Assembly (NCBI GenBank): GCA_938014215.1
Contig: CALLRW010000042.1
Span: 1-64,000, forward strand
From: an uncultured Alistipes sp.
Lineage (GTDB): Bacteria; Bacteroidota; Bacteroidia; Bacteroidales; Rikenellaceae
Reading direction: 5' to 3'
Length of the DNA: 64,000 nucleotides
Shown: in pieces, positions 7,290-15,960 of the stretch
How the letters are laid out: every line of letters begins with the position of its first letter
Numbering within the stretch: position 1 is the first letter of the stretch
Notes under the pieces: model-generated
Databases searched by the model: none
What the model saw: the letters and a program-made list of their open reading frames with translations, nothing else
Told to the model about the DNA's origin: nothing
Position numbers and translations under genes: made by a program

Positions 7290-9005
7290 ATGAAAGCATC
7301 GCTCAAAAAGTTCTGCGCCTCGTGGAGCCCCGACGGGCTGCTCCTCTTCTGGCTGGCGTGCTGGTGGCTCTGCAACGTCGCCCAGGCGGGGCTCTCCCAG
7401 CTGGCCAACGACGAGGCCTACTATCACATGTTCGCCGAACACCTCGCGTGGGGCTATTTCGACCATCCGCCCATGACGGCGCTGCTCGTCTGGCTCGGCG
7501 AACACCTCTTCGGCGGCGAACTGGGCGTGCGCTTCTTCTTCACGCTGCTGCAGCCCCTCTACCTGTGGATCCTCTGGCGGCTGATCCGCCCGGCGGAGGC
7601 CACGCGCCGCGACGCCACGCTCTTCGCGACGATCTCGGCCGCGATGCTCATGCTGCAGCTCTACGGCTTCATCGCCGTGCCCGACGGACCGCTGCTCTTT
7701 ACGACGGCCCTCTTCCTGGTGGCCTTCCGCCGCTTCACCGAGGAGCGTCGCGGCGCGTGGCTCTGGATGGGCATCGCTATGGCGCTGATGGCCTACAGCA
7801 AGTACCACGGCGCGCTGGTGGTGATCTTTGCCCTGGCGGTGACGCCCCGCCGCCTCTATCTGCGTCCGGGGCTCTACCTGAGCGGCGCGGTGGCGCTGCT
7901 GCTGCTCGTCCCGCACCTGCTCTGGCAGTACCACCACGACTGGGCCTCGTTCGCCTACCACCTTTCGGGCCGCAACGCCGTCTTCCGCGTGAGCTACGTC
8001 ACCGACTTCCTGGCCAACATGCTCGTGGTCTTCAACCCCTTCTTCGTGCCGCTCTGGGTCCAGGCCTGGCGCAAGGTGCGGAGCCACAACCCCCTGGAGC
8101 GGCTGCTGCGGCTGCTGCCCGTCGGATTCATCGGCTTCTTCCTCCTCTCGTCGCTGCGGGGCTATGTCCAGCCGCAATGGGCCATCGTCGCCTCGTTCGG
8201 ACTCCTCTACCTGCTCTTTACCTACGCCCGGCGTCACCCGCGTACGCGGCGCTACGTCATGCGGGCCGGGGCGGTGACCATCGCGCTGGTGGTCGTGGTG
8301 CGGCTGGTGATGATCTTCAACCCGACGGGCATCCGTTTCGAGGTCTTCCACAACCCCGAGAGCTACGGCGCCATCGCTGCCGAGGCGGCCGGCCGTCCCG
8401 TCGTTTTCCGCCACGGCTATGCCACGGCGGCCAAATATGCCTTCTACACCGGCGGCGAGGCCTACTGCCAGCCCAATGTCCGCTACAGGACCCATCAGTG
8501 GCAGTTCCGCGACGACGATACGCGCTTCACGGGGCGCGAGGTGCTCGTCGAGTGCACGCCCGATGCCGACTCCGTGCGCGACGTGCGGACGATCCGTCTG
8601 GCCAACGGGCGGAGCTTCACGTGGTTCGTCGACCCGGCGTTCCACCCCGTGCAGAGGGTCGAGGTGACGTTCGAGGGGCTGCCGCAGCAGGTGGCTCCGG
8701 GCGATACGCTCCGCCTTGCGCTGCGCGTCGAGAACCCCTATCCCTACGAAATCCGCGTCGGCGAGGGGGATACGGAGCTGACGATGATCTGGAAACACGG
8801 CCGTTTCCGCGTCGAGGAGTTCCCGACCGGGGCCCGCTTCACGCTGCCGGCCGGCCGGACCCTCACGCAGGAGGTGCGCTTCGTCGTCCCGGCGCAGCTG
8901 GCCGGCGAGACGTTCGACGCGGGATTCGCCCTGCGCCGCGCGGGTTATACGAACTGGTTTAACGGAAAACCCGTCTCGACCGAGGTCGGCGGGGTGAGTG
9001 AATAA
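7290..9005 (+). CDS. GT39-type (PMT/ArnT-like) lipid-linked sugar glycosyltransferase
   Basis: The 571-residue protein is a GT-C fold membrane enzyme. The first periplasmic loop carries the acidic pair D41-E42 in LANDEAYYHMFAEHLAWGYFDHPPMT, the hallmark of PMT_2/ArnT-like transferases, which move a sugar from a polyprenyl phosphate to a periplasmic acceptor. About ten membrane helices occupy residues 15-360. From about 430 to the end is a beta-rich soluble domain that would lie in the periplasm. GtrA follows 2 bp later, and a GT87-type enzyme and a polyprenyl-phosphate mannose synthase-like GT2 converge from the other strand. The acceptor (lipid A, glycan or protein) is unknown. Confidence 0.85.
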   Translation: MKASLKKFCASWSPDGLLLFWLACWWLCNVAQAGLSQLANDEAYYHMFAEHLAWGYFDHPPMTALLVWLGEHLFGGELGVRFFFTLLQPLYLWILWRLIRPAEATRRDATLFATISAAMLMLQLYGFIAVPDGPLLFTTALFLVAFRRFTEERRGAWLWMGIAMALMAYSKYHGALVVIFALAVTPRRLYLRPGLYLSGAVALLLLVPHLLWQYHHDWASFAYHLSGRNAVFRVSYVTDFLANMLVVFNPFFVPLWVQAWRKVRSHNPLERLLRLLPVGFIGFFLLSSLRGYVQPQWAIVASFGLLYLLFTYARRHPRTRRYVMRAGAVTIALVVVVRLVMIFNPTGIRFEVFHNPESYGAIAAEAAGRPVVFRHGYATAAKYAFYTGGEAYCQPNVRYRTHQWQFRDDDTRFTGREVLVECTPDADSVRDVRTIRLANGRSFTWFVDPAFHPVQRVEVTFEGLPQQVAPGDTLRLALRVENPYPYEIRVGEGDTELTMIWKHGRFRVEEFPTGARFTLPAGRTLTQEVRFVVPAQLAGETFDAGFALRRAGYTNWFNGKPVSTEVGGVSE

Positions 9006-9007
9006 CG

Positions 9008-9376
9008 ATGATTGAGCAGTTTCTGAAATTCTGTGTGGTCGGCGGGTCGGGCGTATTCGTCGATTTCGGCATCACCTACGCCTGCAAGGAGTGGCTGCGG
9101 CTGAACAAATACGTGGCCAATTCGGTCGGATTCCTCTGCGCCGCCACCACGAACTACATTCTCAACCGCGTGTGGACCTTCCACAACGAGAACCCCGACA
9201 TTGCCGGGCAGTACCTGCGTTTCCTGGGCATCTCGCTGATCGGGCTGGTGATCAACAACGCCACGATCTACGTGCTGCACGGACGCTTCCGGCTGAACTT
9301 CTACCTGGCCAAGCTCTTCGCCATCGGCGTGGTGACCTTCTGGAACTTCTTCATGAACTACTTCTTCACCTTCTGA
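9008..9376 (+). CDS. GtrA-family membrane protein, probable lipid-linked sugar flippase
   Basis: This 122-residue protein with four membrane helices matches the GtrA family: FCVVGGSGVFVDFGITYACKE near the start, then NYILNRVWTF and a third and fourth helix ending in NFFMNYFFTF. GtrA proteins are thought to flip polyprenyl-phosphate-linked sugars to the periplasm. It starts 2 bp after the GT39-type gene, so the transferase and its presumed substrate supplier are co-expressed. A strong terminator follows. Confidence 0.88.
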   Translation: MIEQFLKFCVVGGSGVFVDFGITYACKEWLRLNKYVANSVGFLCAATTNYILNRVWTFHNENPDIAGQYLRFLGISLIGLVINNATIYVLHGRFRLNFYLAKLFAIGVVTFWNFFMNYFFTF

Positions 9377-9401
9377 CGCCCGCCGCGCCCCTGAAAACAA
9401 C

Positions 9402-9435
9402 AGACGCACCGGATCTCTCCGATGCGTCTTTTTTT
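9402..9435 (+). terminator. Intrinsic terminator after the GtrA gene
   Basis: Stem AGACGCACCGGA / TCCGATGCGTCT with one mismatch and a 4-nt loop, followed by a T run. It ends the GT39-GtrA transcript. Confidence 0.88.
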
Positions 9436-9600
9436 GTGTGTCAGTGCCTTTCGAGGGGCATAGTGTGCCGGTGCCCTGGTGTGTGCCGGTGTCTTTGGGG
9501 TTGTGCGCGGAGCCTTCGAGGATTTCGATCGTCTGTTTTTTTCCTCCCCTCCTGCATCACCCCCCCCCTCCGGTCGGACTCCGTCATCCGGTTCTTCGGT

Positions 9601-10827
9601 TTACCGCACGCCGATGAGAGGCCGCTCCTCGGAAAGCGATCCGGGGGTGTGGATGAAGGTCGTCCAGAGCATCCGCAGCCAGAGGTAGAGCAGCAGCCAG
9701 AGGTTGATCTGCCAGCCGTAGAAGAGCTGCATGACGCGCGGCGGGCAGAGCACGTCGACGGGCATGACCACCACCACGACGAACGTCGCCCAGTAGACGA
9801 TCCGGTCGACGAGGTTCAGCGCCCCGCCCCGCTTCATGCTCCAGTACCAGAACTGATAGGCGATGAGCGTAATAACATAGGTGTGTCCCTCGCTCGAATT
9901 GCTGAACAGGATGACGTATCCCATCAGCACGGCCAGTGCGGCAAGCCGGAAGAAGGGCTGCCCCCACTTGCGGAAGTTGGCGGCCAGCGCCACCGCCAGT
10001 GCCGCCAGAACGCCGATCTGGATGGCCAGCTGGTAGCGTAGCAGTCCGAACGGACGAAGGTAGAAGAGGTTCATCCACGTGCGGGTATCCTTGTGTTCGG
10101 CCAGGGCGGCGAACCACTGTCCGTAGTAGTCCGGAAGCTCCCTGAAGGGCATGTTGACGGCCGGGGCGGCCAGCAGCACGATGCCGATGCCGACGGCATA
10201 GCCCGCATTGCGCCAGAAGTGGGGGTAGCAGAGTAGCAGTCCGAGCTGGAAGATGCCGTAGACCTTCGTGAATCCGGAGATCATCATCAGCAGTACGGCC
10301 CAGAACCCCTTGTCGCGTTCGAGCAGCGAGTAGGCGAAGAGGAACAGGTATCCCACCGTGACGTTGTACTGGAACGAGAGCTGCGTGCAGGCCAGGATCA
10401 GGAAGGTGTAGAGAAAGGCCTTGCACTTCTCGTCGCGCGTAAAGCGGCCCGGGAGGGTGAAGATCGCCACGAACCACATCGTGAAGTTGAAGATGTTCCA
10501 CGCGAAGGGTCCGAGCCAGGCGGGCAGGTAGGCGAACGGTGCAAAGAGAATGTTGAACAGCGGGCCGTAGAGGAAGTAGTCGAGCTGCGGGGCGGCCTGC
10601 GTCCAGTTCGGGCCGTAGGGGGCGATGTGGTCCCAGAAGAGGCGGGTCGACTCGGCAAAGATCATGAAGTTCTTGTGCCGGCCGCGCGTCACCTCCGAGA
10701 AGGAGAGGGCCACGACGAGCAGCAACCCGACGATGTAGAGGTTGCGCGGATTGAGGAAGAAGGCGCCGATGCGCTGCCAGAGGCTGCGCGGGTTTTGGGT
10801 TTGGGTTTTGAGTGCGGATTGCGTCAT
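9601..10827 (-). CDS. GT87 (DUF2029)-type membrane mannosyltransferase
   Basis: The 408-residue polytopic protein has the DUF2029/GT87 arrangement: an early loop with DHIAPYGPNWTQAAPQLDYFLYGPLFNILFAPFAYLP (acidic residue plus the YGPLF signature), then about ten helices. GT87 enzymes, best known from mycobacteria, use polyprenyl-phosphate mannose as donor in the periplasm. It starts 6 bp after the polyprenyl-phosphate mannose synthase-like gene, so donor synthesis and use are paired. It converges on the GT39-GtrA unit. The sugar could differ from mannose. Confidence 0.83.
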   Translation of the reverse strand: MTQSALKTQTQNPRSLWQRIGAFFLNPRNLYIVGLLLVVALSFSEVTRGRHKNFMIFAESTRLFWDHIAPYGPNWTQAAPQLDYFLYGPLFNILFAPFAYLPAWLGPFAWNIFNFTMWFVAIFTLPGRFTRDEKCKAFLYTFLILACTQLSFQYNVTVGYLFLFAYSLLERDKGFWAVLLMMISGFTKVYGIFQLGLLLCYPHFWRNAGYAVGIGIVLLAAPAVNMPFRELPDYYGQWFAALAEHKDTRTWMNLFYLRPFGLLRYQLAIQIGVLAALAVALAANFRKWGQPFFRLAALAVLMGYVILFSNSSEGHTYVITLIAYQFWYWSMKRGGALNLVDRIVYWATFVVVVVMPVDVLCPPRVMQLFYGWQINLWLLLYLWLRMLWTTFIHTPGSLSEERPLIGVR

Positions 10828-10833
10828 CGACTC

Positions 10834-11556
10834 CTACTGCCGTTTGCGGATTTTGCGGAACGGGAGGCCCAGCACCCCGAAGAAGGCTTCGCGGAAGATG
10901 CCGCCCGACATCTTCGAGACCCCTTCGCAGCGCTCGACGAAGATGATCGACACCTCGTGGAGCTTCAGCCCGAGGCGCCAGGCAGTGTACTTCATCTCGA
11001 TCTGGAAACCGTACCCCTTCATGCGGATGGCGTCCAGATCGATCGTCTCCAGTGCGCGGCGCGAGTAGCAGACGAATCCGGCCGTGGCGTCACGCAGCGG
11101 CATGCGGGTGACCATCCGTACGTAGACCGAGGCGAAGTAGGACATCAGCAGCCGCGACATGGGCCAGTTGACGACGTTGACCCCCTTGACGTATCGCGAG
11201 CCGACGACCACGTCGCAGTGGCCCTCGACGGCGGCGCGGTAGAGGCGGACCAGATCGTCGGGGTTGTGCGAGAAGTCGCAGTCCATTTCGCAGATGTAGT
11301 CGAAACCGTTTTCGAGTCCCCAGCGGAAGCCGGTCAGATAGGCGGTTCCGAGGCCCTGTTTTCCGGAGCGTTCGATCAGGTGGAGCGTCGCGGGGAACTC
11401 CCTCTGCCGCTCCTTGACGATGGCAGCCGTTCCGTCGGGCGAACCGTCGTCGATAACGAGCATTTCGAAGGGTTCGGGCAGTGAGAAGACCTTGGAGATC
11501 ATCTTCGAGATATTCTCCTTTTCGTTGTAGGTCGGAATGATGACGAGTTTGCGCAT
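10834..11556 (-). CDS. Polyprenyl-phosphate mannose synthase-like GT2 glycosyltransferase
   Basis: The 240-residue GT-A enzyme fits the Dpm1/Ppm1 type: IIPTYNEKENI at the N-terminus, IDDGSPDGTA for nucleotide binding, EMDCDFSHNP as the metal-binding DxD region, and GSRYVKG and a YGFQIEM segment further on. It lacks the C-terminal membrane helices of larger homologues. It would make the polyprenyl-P-mannose (or a similar sugar) used by the two GT-C enzymes nearby. Whether the donor is GDP-mannose cannot be proven from the sequence. Confidence 0.88.
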   Translation of the reverse strand: MRKLVIIPTYNEKENISKMISKVFSLPEPFEMLVIDDGSPDGTAAIVKERQREFPATLHLIERSGKQGLGTAYLTGFRWGLENGFDYICEMDCDFSHNPDDLVRLYRAAVEGHCDVVVGSRYVKGVNVVNWPMSRLLMSYFASVYVRMVTRMPLRDATAGFVCYSRRALETIDLDAIRMKGYGFQIEMKYTAWRLGLKLHEVSIIFVERCEGVSKMSGGIFREAFFGVLGLPFRKIRKRQ

Positions 11557-11586
11557 GACGAATCAGCCGTAAATGGTTTGAAGCAA

Positions 11587-11594
11587 CAAATATA
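11587..11594 (-). promoter_or_regulatory. -7 element for the GT2-GT87 operon
   Basis: TATATTTG on the minus strand, 30 nt before the ATG at 11556. The upstream element is not well conserved. Confidence 0.5.
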
Positions 11595-11627
11595 CGATTA
11601 TTTTCCGAATTCCTCTTTTTGTCGCGA

Positions 11628-12311
11628 TTATTTTGCATTTTGTCGCAGCGAGCGCACGAAACGCTTGTCGGCCTCGCCGACGCGGAACGATTCGGTGATC
11701 TTCTGGATGGACTTGGAGAAGGTCCACGCCTCGAGCGGGCACTCCTCCGCCAGCCAGCGGCGCATCCGCTCGGGGAAGCGGACGAAGCAGACCGAGACGG
11801 CCCATGCCACCCCCATGCGGGCGTAATAGCCCTCGTGGCGGATGGCGCCCAGTTCGGCGAGGAGCGCTTCGAGATGCTCCCCGTCGATGAAGTTGGCCGT
11901 GGCCATGACCACGGCGAAGCGGATGCCGTATTCGCTGCCGGAACGAAACCAGGGCTGGATGAAGCGCCACATCGCCTCGCGTTCGTCGGCACGGAGGCGC
12001 CAGCAGAAGCAGTCGCACACGGCCCAGTTGTCGATCCGCGGGACGAAGCGGGCGACCCATTCGAGTTTTTCGTCGATTGCGCAGCGGGCGTAGCCGATGA
12101 CCATCCCCTGCAGCATGCGCTCCTCGAACCAGCGGCACTCCTCCCGGGCGGCGAATTCGCGCCACGCATCGCTGCGGGCGATCTGCCGGGCGAGTTGGCG
12201 CAGGCGCGGGATCCGGACGCCGAGCATCTCGCCCGCACCGGGGATCAGCCGGGCATTGAAGTCGCGGTAGGCCGGGTCGGCCAGGGCGACGAGCTGTTCA
12301 CTTAAATCCAT
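11628..12311 (-). CDS. AlkD-like DNA alkylation repair glycosylase
   Basis: The 227-residue, all-helical protein matches the AlkD family (HEAT-like repeats that hold alkylated DNA and release N3- and N7-alkylpurines). Recognisable parts are GVRIPRLRQLARQI near residue 31, a WFEERMLQGMVIGYA helix, the WAVCDCFCWRL motif and the MGVAWAVSVCFVRFPE helix. In classical AlkD the catalytic Asp lies in an NWDLVD-type helix; here the equivalent NWAVCD keeps the Asp. It has its own promoter facing away from the GNAT-AsmA pair. Confidence 0.88.
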   Translation of the reverse strand: MDLSEQLVALADPAYRDFNARLIPGAGEMLGVRIPRLRQLARQIARSDAWREFAAREECRWFEERMLQGMVIGYARCAIDEKLEWVARFVPRIDNWAVCDCFCWRLRADEREAMWRFIQPWFRSGSEYGIRFAVVMATANFIDGEHLEALLAELGAIRHEGYYARMGVAWAVSVCFVRFPERMRRWLAEECPLEAWTFSKSIQKITESFRVGEADKRFVRSLRQNAK

Positions 12312-12376
12312 CTCTTTTGGGTTTTTGCGGCCGGACGGGTACGGTTGCCGAAGCCCGGGTCCGGTTGTCGTTGAGG

Positions 12377-12384
12377 CAAATGTA
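12377..12384 (-). promoter_or_regulatory. -7 element of the AlkD gene
   Basis: TACATTTG on the minus strand, 65 nt before the ATG. It is divergent from the -7 element of the GNAT gene 43 bp away. Confidence 0.45.
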
Positions 12385-12426
12385 CGCTTTTTTCGACGGA
12401 TCGACGTGCGTTTCGCGCAAAAAGGT

Positions 12427-12434
12427 TATCTTTG
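12427..12434 (+). promoter_or_regulatory. -7 element of the GNAT-AsmA operon
   Basis: TATCTTTG is an exact match to TAnnTTTG, 19 nt before the ATG at 12454. Confidence 0.5.
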
Positions 12435-12453
12435 TAACAAAATAGGCAAGAGG

Positions 12454-12900
12454 ATGACACCGTTTCATATCTGTCGGGTGACCGAGGTCACCGCGCCGCT
12501 GATGCAGGCTTTGGGCGAACTGCTGCCGCAGCTGTCGCCGCGTCTGTCGGCCCCGTCGGAGGAGCGCCTGCGGCGGATGCTGGCCGACGGGTCGACGGTG
12601 CTGCTGGCCGCCTGTGCGGAGGAGCGGATCGTGGGGGTGCTGACGCTGGTGTGGTACGACCTCCCGTCGGGTCGCAAGGGGTGGATCGAGGATGTCGTCG
12701 TCGATGCCGCGGCGCGCGGTGCCGGTCTGGGCGAGGCGCTGGTCCGACGGGCCCTCGACGTGGCGGCGGAGGCCGGCGTGGAGCGGGTGATGCTCACCTC
12801 GAATGCCGCCCGAAAGGCTGCCCGGGCACTCTATCGCAAATGTGGATTCAAGGAGGCGGAAACGACGGTTTTCGCCCGTAAAACGGATAGCAAACAATGA
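12454..12900 (+). CDS. GNAT-family N-acetyltransferase
   Basis: The 148-residue protein has the GNAT core. The middle strands contain GVLTLVWYDLP, followed by WIEDVVVDAAARGAGLGEALVRRAL with the acetyl-CoA pyrophosphate loop (ARGAGLG), and a final ARALYRKCGFKE segment. The start at 12454 is taken because a -7 promoter element lies 19 nt upstream and an AGAGG purine patch precedes the codon. Its stop overlaps the start of the AsmA-like gene by 4 bp. The acetyl acceptor is unknown. Confidence 0.85.
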   Translation: MTPFHICRVTEVTAPLMQALGELLPQLSPRLSAPSEERLRRMLADGSTVLLAACAEERIVGVLTLVWYDLPSGRKGWIEDVVVDAAARGAGLGEALVRRALDVAAEAGVERVMLTSNAARKAARALYRKCGFKEAETTVFARKTDSKQ

Positions 12901-15587
12901 AAAAGTTCGTCAAGATTCTGACCACGGTCGTGGTGATTGTTCTGGCGATCGCGCTGATCGTGCCGATCGCCCTGCGCGGCAAGATTGCCGATATCGTGAA
13001 GACGGAGGCCAACAAGATGCTTACGGCCCGGCTCGACTTCGAGCGGCTCAACATCAGCCTGCTGCGCCACTTCCCCAATGCTTCGGTCGAGCTGAAGGGG
13101 CTGACGCTCATCGGCGGAGAGGAGCCCTTCGCGGGGGATACGATCGTGGCTGCCCGGCGTATCTCGGTGGTGGTGAACCTCATGTCGCTCTTCGGCGACA
13201 GCGGGTTCGAGGTGACGAAGGTGATCCTGGCCGATCCGGCGCTGCATGCGCACAAGATGGCCGACGGCGCCGTCAACTGGGACGTGATGCGCCCCTCGGA
13301 GGAGCCGGCGGCCGATGAGGAGGCTGCCGCCGGGGAGGAAGAGGACGGATCGTCGTTCCGCCTCTCGGTGCGCGACTTCCGCATCTCGGGGGCCACGATC
13401 CGCTATGAGGATGACTCGACGCGGATGAGCTTCTCGACCGATCCGCTAACGCTGCGCCTGCGCGGTGACATGTCGGCCGACCGCACGACGCTCGATCTGC
13501 GGCTGAAGACCGAACGTACGAATTTTGTCTCGGGCGGGATTCCGCTGCTGAGCGATGCCGAGCTGGAGCTGGTGGCCGATATCGATGCCGATCTGCAGAA
13601 CAAACACTTCGCCTTCTCGCGCAACACGCTGCGTGTGAATGCCATCCAGGTGGGGCTCGACGGATGGGTCGAGATGAAGGACGACGCCGTGGCGATGGAC
13701 CTCAAGGCCGGCTGCGAGGCCGTGCAGTTCAAGGATGTCCTGTCGCTCGTCCCGGCCTTCTACACGCGTGACTTCAAGAAACTGACGGCCGGCGGCGAAC
13801 TCGCCCTGTCGCTCTGGGCCCGCGGCGAGATGCGCGGCTCGCAGCTCCCGGCCTTCGAACTGAAGAGCTCGGTCCGCAACGGCAGCTTCCAGTATGCGTC
13901 GCTGCCGAAGGCCGTCACGGATATCAACATCGAGGCCCGTATCGCCAATCCGGGCGGCGTGATGGACCGTACGGAGATCGACCTCTCGAAATTCGGGCTG
14001 CGGATGGCCGGCAACTCGCTGGCCGCCACCTTCTACGCCACCAACCTGGCCAGCGACCCGACGTTCCGCGTCTCGGCCGACGGCAAGGTCGATCTGGGCG
14101 CTGTCAAGGAGGTCTACCCGCTGGAGAAGGGGATGGAGCTCGAAGGGGTCATCACGGCCGACGTGCAGCTTTCGGGACGGATGTCCGACATCGAGAAGAA
14201 CCGTTACGAGGCGCTCGGCGCCAAGGGTACGCTCGTCGTCGAGGAGATGGGGCTGACGCTCGAGAAGCTTCCGCCGGTCCATATCCGTCGGGCTGCCGCC
14301 ACGATCACGCCGGCGGCAATGACCCTCGGCGAGTTCGGGCTGACGGTCGGACGGAGCGATCTCTCGGCCAACGGCCAGCTGTCGGGGTATCTGGGCTACC
14401 TGCTGCGTGGCGAAGAGCTTTCGGGACGTCTCTACGTGAAGTCCGAACTGCTCGATCTGAACGAGATCATGGCGGCGCTTCCGGCTGACGAAACCGATAC
14501 GCCCGAGGTCGAGGAGGAGACACCGGCCGATGCTGCCGTCGATACGGCTACGGCCCTCGAGGTTCCGCGCAACCTGCGCCTCTCGCTCAATACCGATCTG
14601 AAGAAGATCCTCTTCCAGAAGATGACCATCGAGAACCTCACGGGTGAGATGAGCATGGCCGACGGCAGGCTTTCGCTCGACGGCCTGCGGCTGGGACTCT
14701 TCGGCGGACAGGCTTCGGCCTCGGGAAGCTACTCGACGGCGGATGATCCGGCGCGTCCCGCGCTGAAACTCAAGGCCGACTTCACGAAGGCCTCGTTCCA
14801 GAAGACCTTCGAGGAGCTGGAGATGGTGCAGAAACTGGTGCCGATCTTCGAAAAGACGGGCGGCGACTATTCGCTTTCGCTCGACCTGCAGACGGCTCTC
14901 GATGCGGCGATGTCGCCCGATCTGGGAACGCTCTCGGCAACGGGTGAGATCCGTTCCGAAAACATCCGCATCCAGAATATCAAGGCCTTCGAGGCGATGG
15001 CCGAGGCGCTGGGCAACGACAAGCTGCGCACGATCGAGGCCAAGGATGTTGCGATCCGCTTTGCGATCCGCGACGGCCGGATCTCGACCGCGCCCTTCGA
15101 CCTGAAGATCGGTGACGTGAATGTCAACCTCTCGGGCTCGACGGGGCTCGACCAGACGATCGACTACCAGGCCAAGGTGGGTATCCCGGGCAGCGGCGTG
15201 CTGCAGAACGTGGCGGTCAATATCGGCGGCACGTTCTCGTCGCCGAAGATCACGCTCGGCGTGAAGGAGGCCGTCCAGGAGGCCGTGACCAACGTGGTCA
15301 ACGAGCAGATCCAGAAACTTACCGGCAACGAATCGCTCTCGGAGGAGGTTGCCAAGCAGGCCGAGAATTTGCGTCAGGAGGCCCGGAATGCCGGCCAGAA
15401 GTTGGTCGAGGCGGCCGAGTCGCAGCGTGACAAGCTGGTCGAGGAGGCCTCGAAGAAGGGGATGATTGCCAAGCTGGCGGCTCAGAAGGCCGGCGAGAAG
15501 CTGGTCGAGGAGGCGCAGAAACAGGCCGACAAACTGACGGCCGAAGCCGAGGCGCAGATCGAGAAACTGACGGCCGGCAAGCAGTAG
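12897..15587 (+). CDS. AsmA-family protein, probable envelope lipid-transport or assembly factor
   Basis: The 896-residue protein has one N-terminal membrane anchor (about 5-27), then a very long beta-rich body typical of AsmA/TamB-like bridge proteins thought to move phospholipids between membranes. Residues about 35-130 form the AsmA N-terminal signature (LNISLLRHFPNASVELKGL). An acidic insertion of alternating E/D/A sits at about 140-155, and the last 100 residues form a charged coiled coil rich in AGEKLVEEAQKQ-like repeats. The start overlaps the GNAT stop (ATGA). A bidirectional terminator follows. The helical tail is a distinctive feature of this member. Confidence 0.88.
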   Translation: MKKFVKILTTVVVIVLAIALIVPIALRGKIADIVKTEANKMLTARLDFERLNISLLRHFPNASVELKGLTLIGGEEPFAGDTIVAARRISVVVNLMSLFGDSGFEVTKVILADPALHAHKMADGAVNWDVMRPSEEPAADEEAAAGEEEDGSSFRLSVRDFRISGATIRYEDDSTRMSFSTDPLTLRLRGDMSADRTTLDLRLKTERTNFVSGGIPLLSDAELELVADIDADLQNKHFAFSRNTLRVNAIQVGLDGWVEMKDDAVAMDLKAGCEAVQFKDVLSLVPAFYTRDFKKLTAGGELALSLWARGEMRGSQLPAFELKSSVRNGSFQYASLPKAVTDINIEARIANPGGVMDRTEIDLSKFGLRMAGNSLAATFYATNLASDPTFRVSADGKVDLGAVKEVYPLEKGMELEGVITADVQLSGRMSDIEKNRYEALGAKGTLVVEEMGLTLEKLPPVHIRRAAATITPAAMTLGEFGLTVGRSDLSANGQLSGYLGYLLRGEELSGRLYVKSELLDLNEIMAALPADETDTPEVEEETPADAAVDTATALEVPRNLRLSLNTDLKKILFQKMTIENLTGEMSMADGRLSLDGLRLGLFGGQASASGSYSTADDPARPALKLKADFTKASFQKTFEELEMVQKLVPIFEKTGGDYSLSLDLQTALDAAMSPDLGTLSATGEIRSENIRIQNIKAFEAMAEALGNDKLRTIEAKDVAIRFAIRDGRISTAPFDLKIGDVNVNLSGSTGLDQTIDYQAKVGIPGSGVLQNVAVNIGGTFSSPKITLGVKEAVQEAVTNVVNEQIQKLTGNESLSEEVAKQAENLRQEARNAGQKLVEAAESQRDKLVEEASKKGMIAKLAAQKAGEKLVEEAQKQADKLTAEAEAQIEKLTAGKQ

Positions 15588-15606
15588 ACGGGCCGTCGTG
15601 AAACGG

Positions 15607-15645
15607 AAAAAGGGGTGCCGATCATCGTGTCGGCACCCCTTTTTT
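15607..15645. terminator. Bidirectional intrinsic terminator
   Basis: Arms AGGGGTGCCGA (15611-15621) and TCGGCACCCCT (15630-15640) pair perfectly, with A and T runs on the two sides. It serves the AsmA gene (plus) and the winged-helix operon (minus), which converge here. Confidence 0.92.
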
Positions 15646-15668
15646 GTCGGATTCCGGGGAGGGGAGGA

Positions 15669-15953
15669 TTATCGCCGGATGTAGGTCTGCAGCGCCTCGA
15701 CATACTCTGCGAAGGCGTCGCGGCCGGCATTGGTGATGCGGCAGACGGTGCAGGGCATCTTGCCGCGGAAGGTCTTCTCCACGTCGATGTATCCCGCCTT
15801 GGCCAGTTTGTCGAGCTGCACCGAAAGGTTGCCGGCCGTGGCACCGGTCTGTTGGCGGAGGAAGACGAAGTCGGCACTTTCGACCCCGATGAGGACCGAC
15901 ATGACGGCCAGTCTCAACTCCGAGTGCAGCAGCGGATTCAACTCTCTGAACAT
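15669..15953 (-). CDS. Winged-helix transcriptional regulator (HTH_34/MarR-like)
   Basis: The 94-residue protein is a single winged helix of the HTH_34 type. It starts with HSELRLAVMSVLI, followed by a recognition-helix region (ATAGNLSVQLDKLAKAGYIDV) and a wing with TNAGRDAFAEYVEAL. Two cysteines (MPCTVCRIT) lie in the wing; whether they sense anything is unknown. It is the third gene of a minus-strand operon with two membrane proteins, a combination common in Bacteroidetes, where the small regulator probably controls its own operon. Confidence 0.85.
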   Translation of the reverse strand: MFRELNPLLHSELRLAVMSVLIGVESADFVFLRQQTGATAGNLSVQLDKLAKAGYIDVEKTFRGKMPCTVCRITNAGRDAFAEYVEALQTYIRR

Positions 15954-15960
15954 GGCGCTG

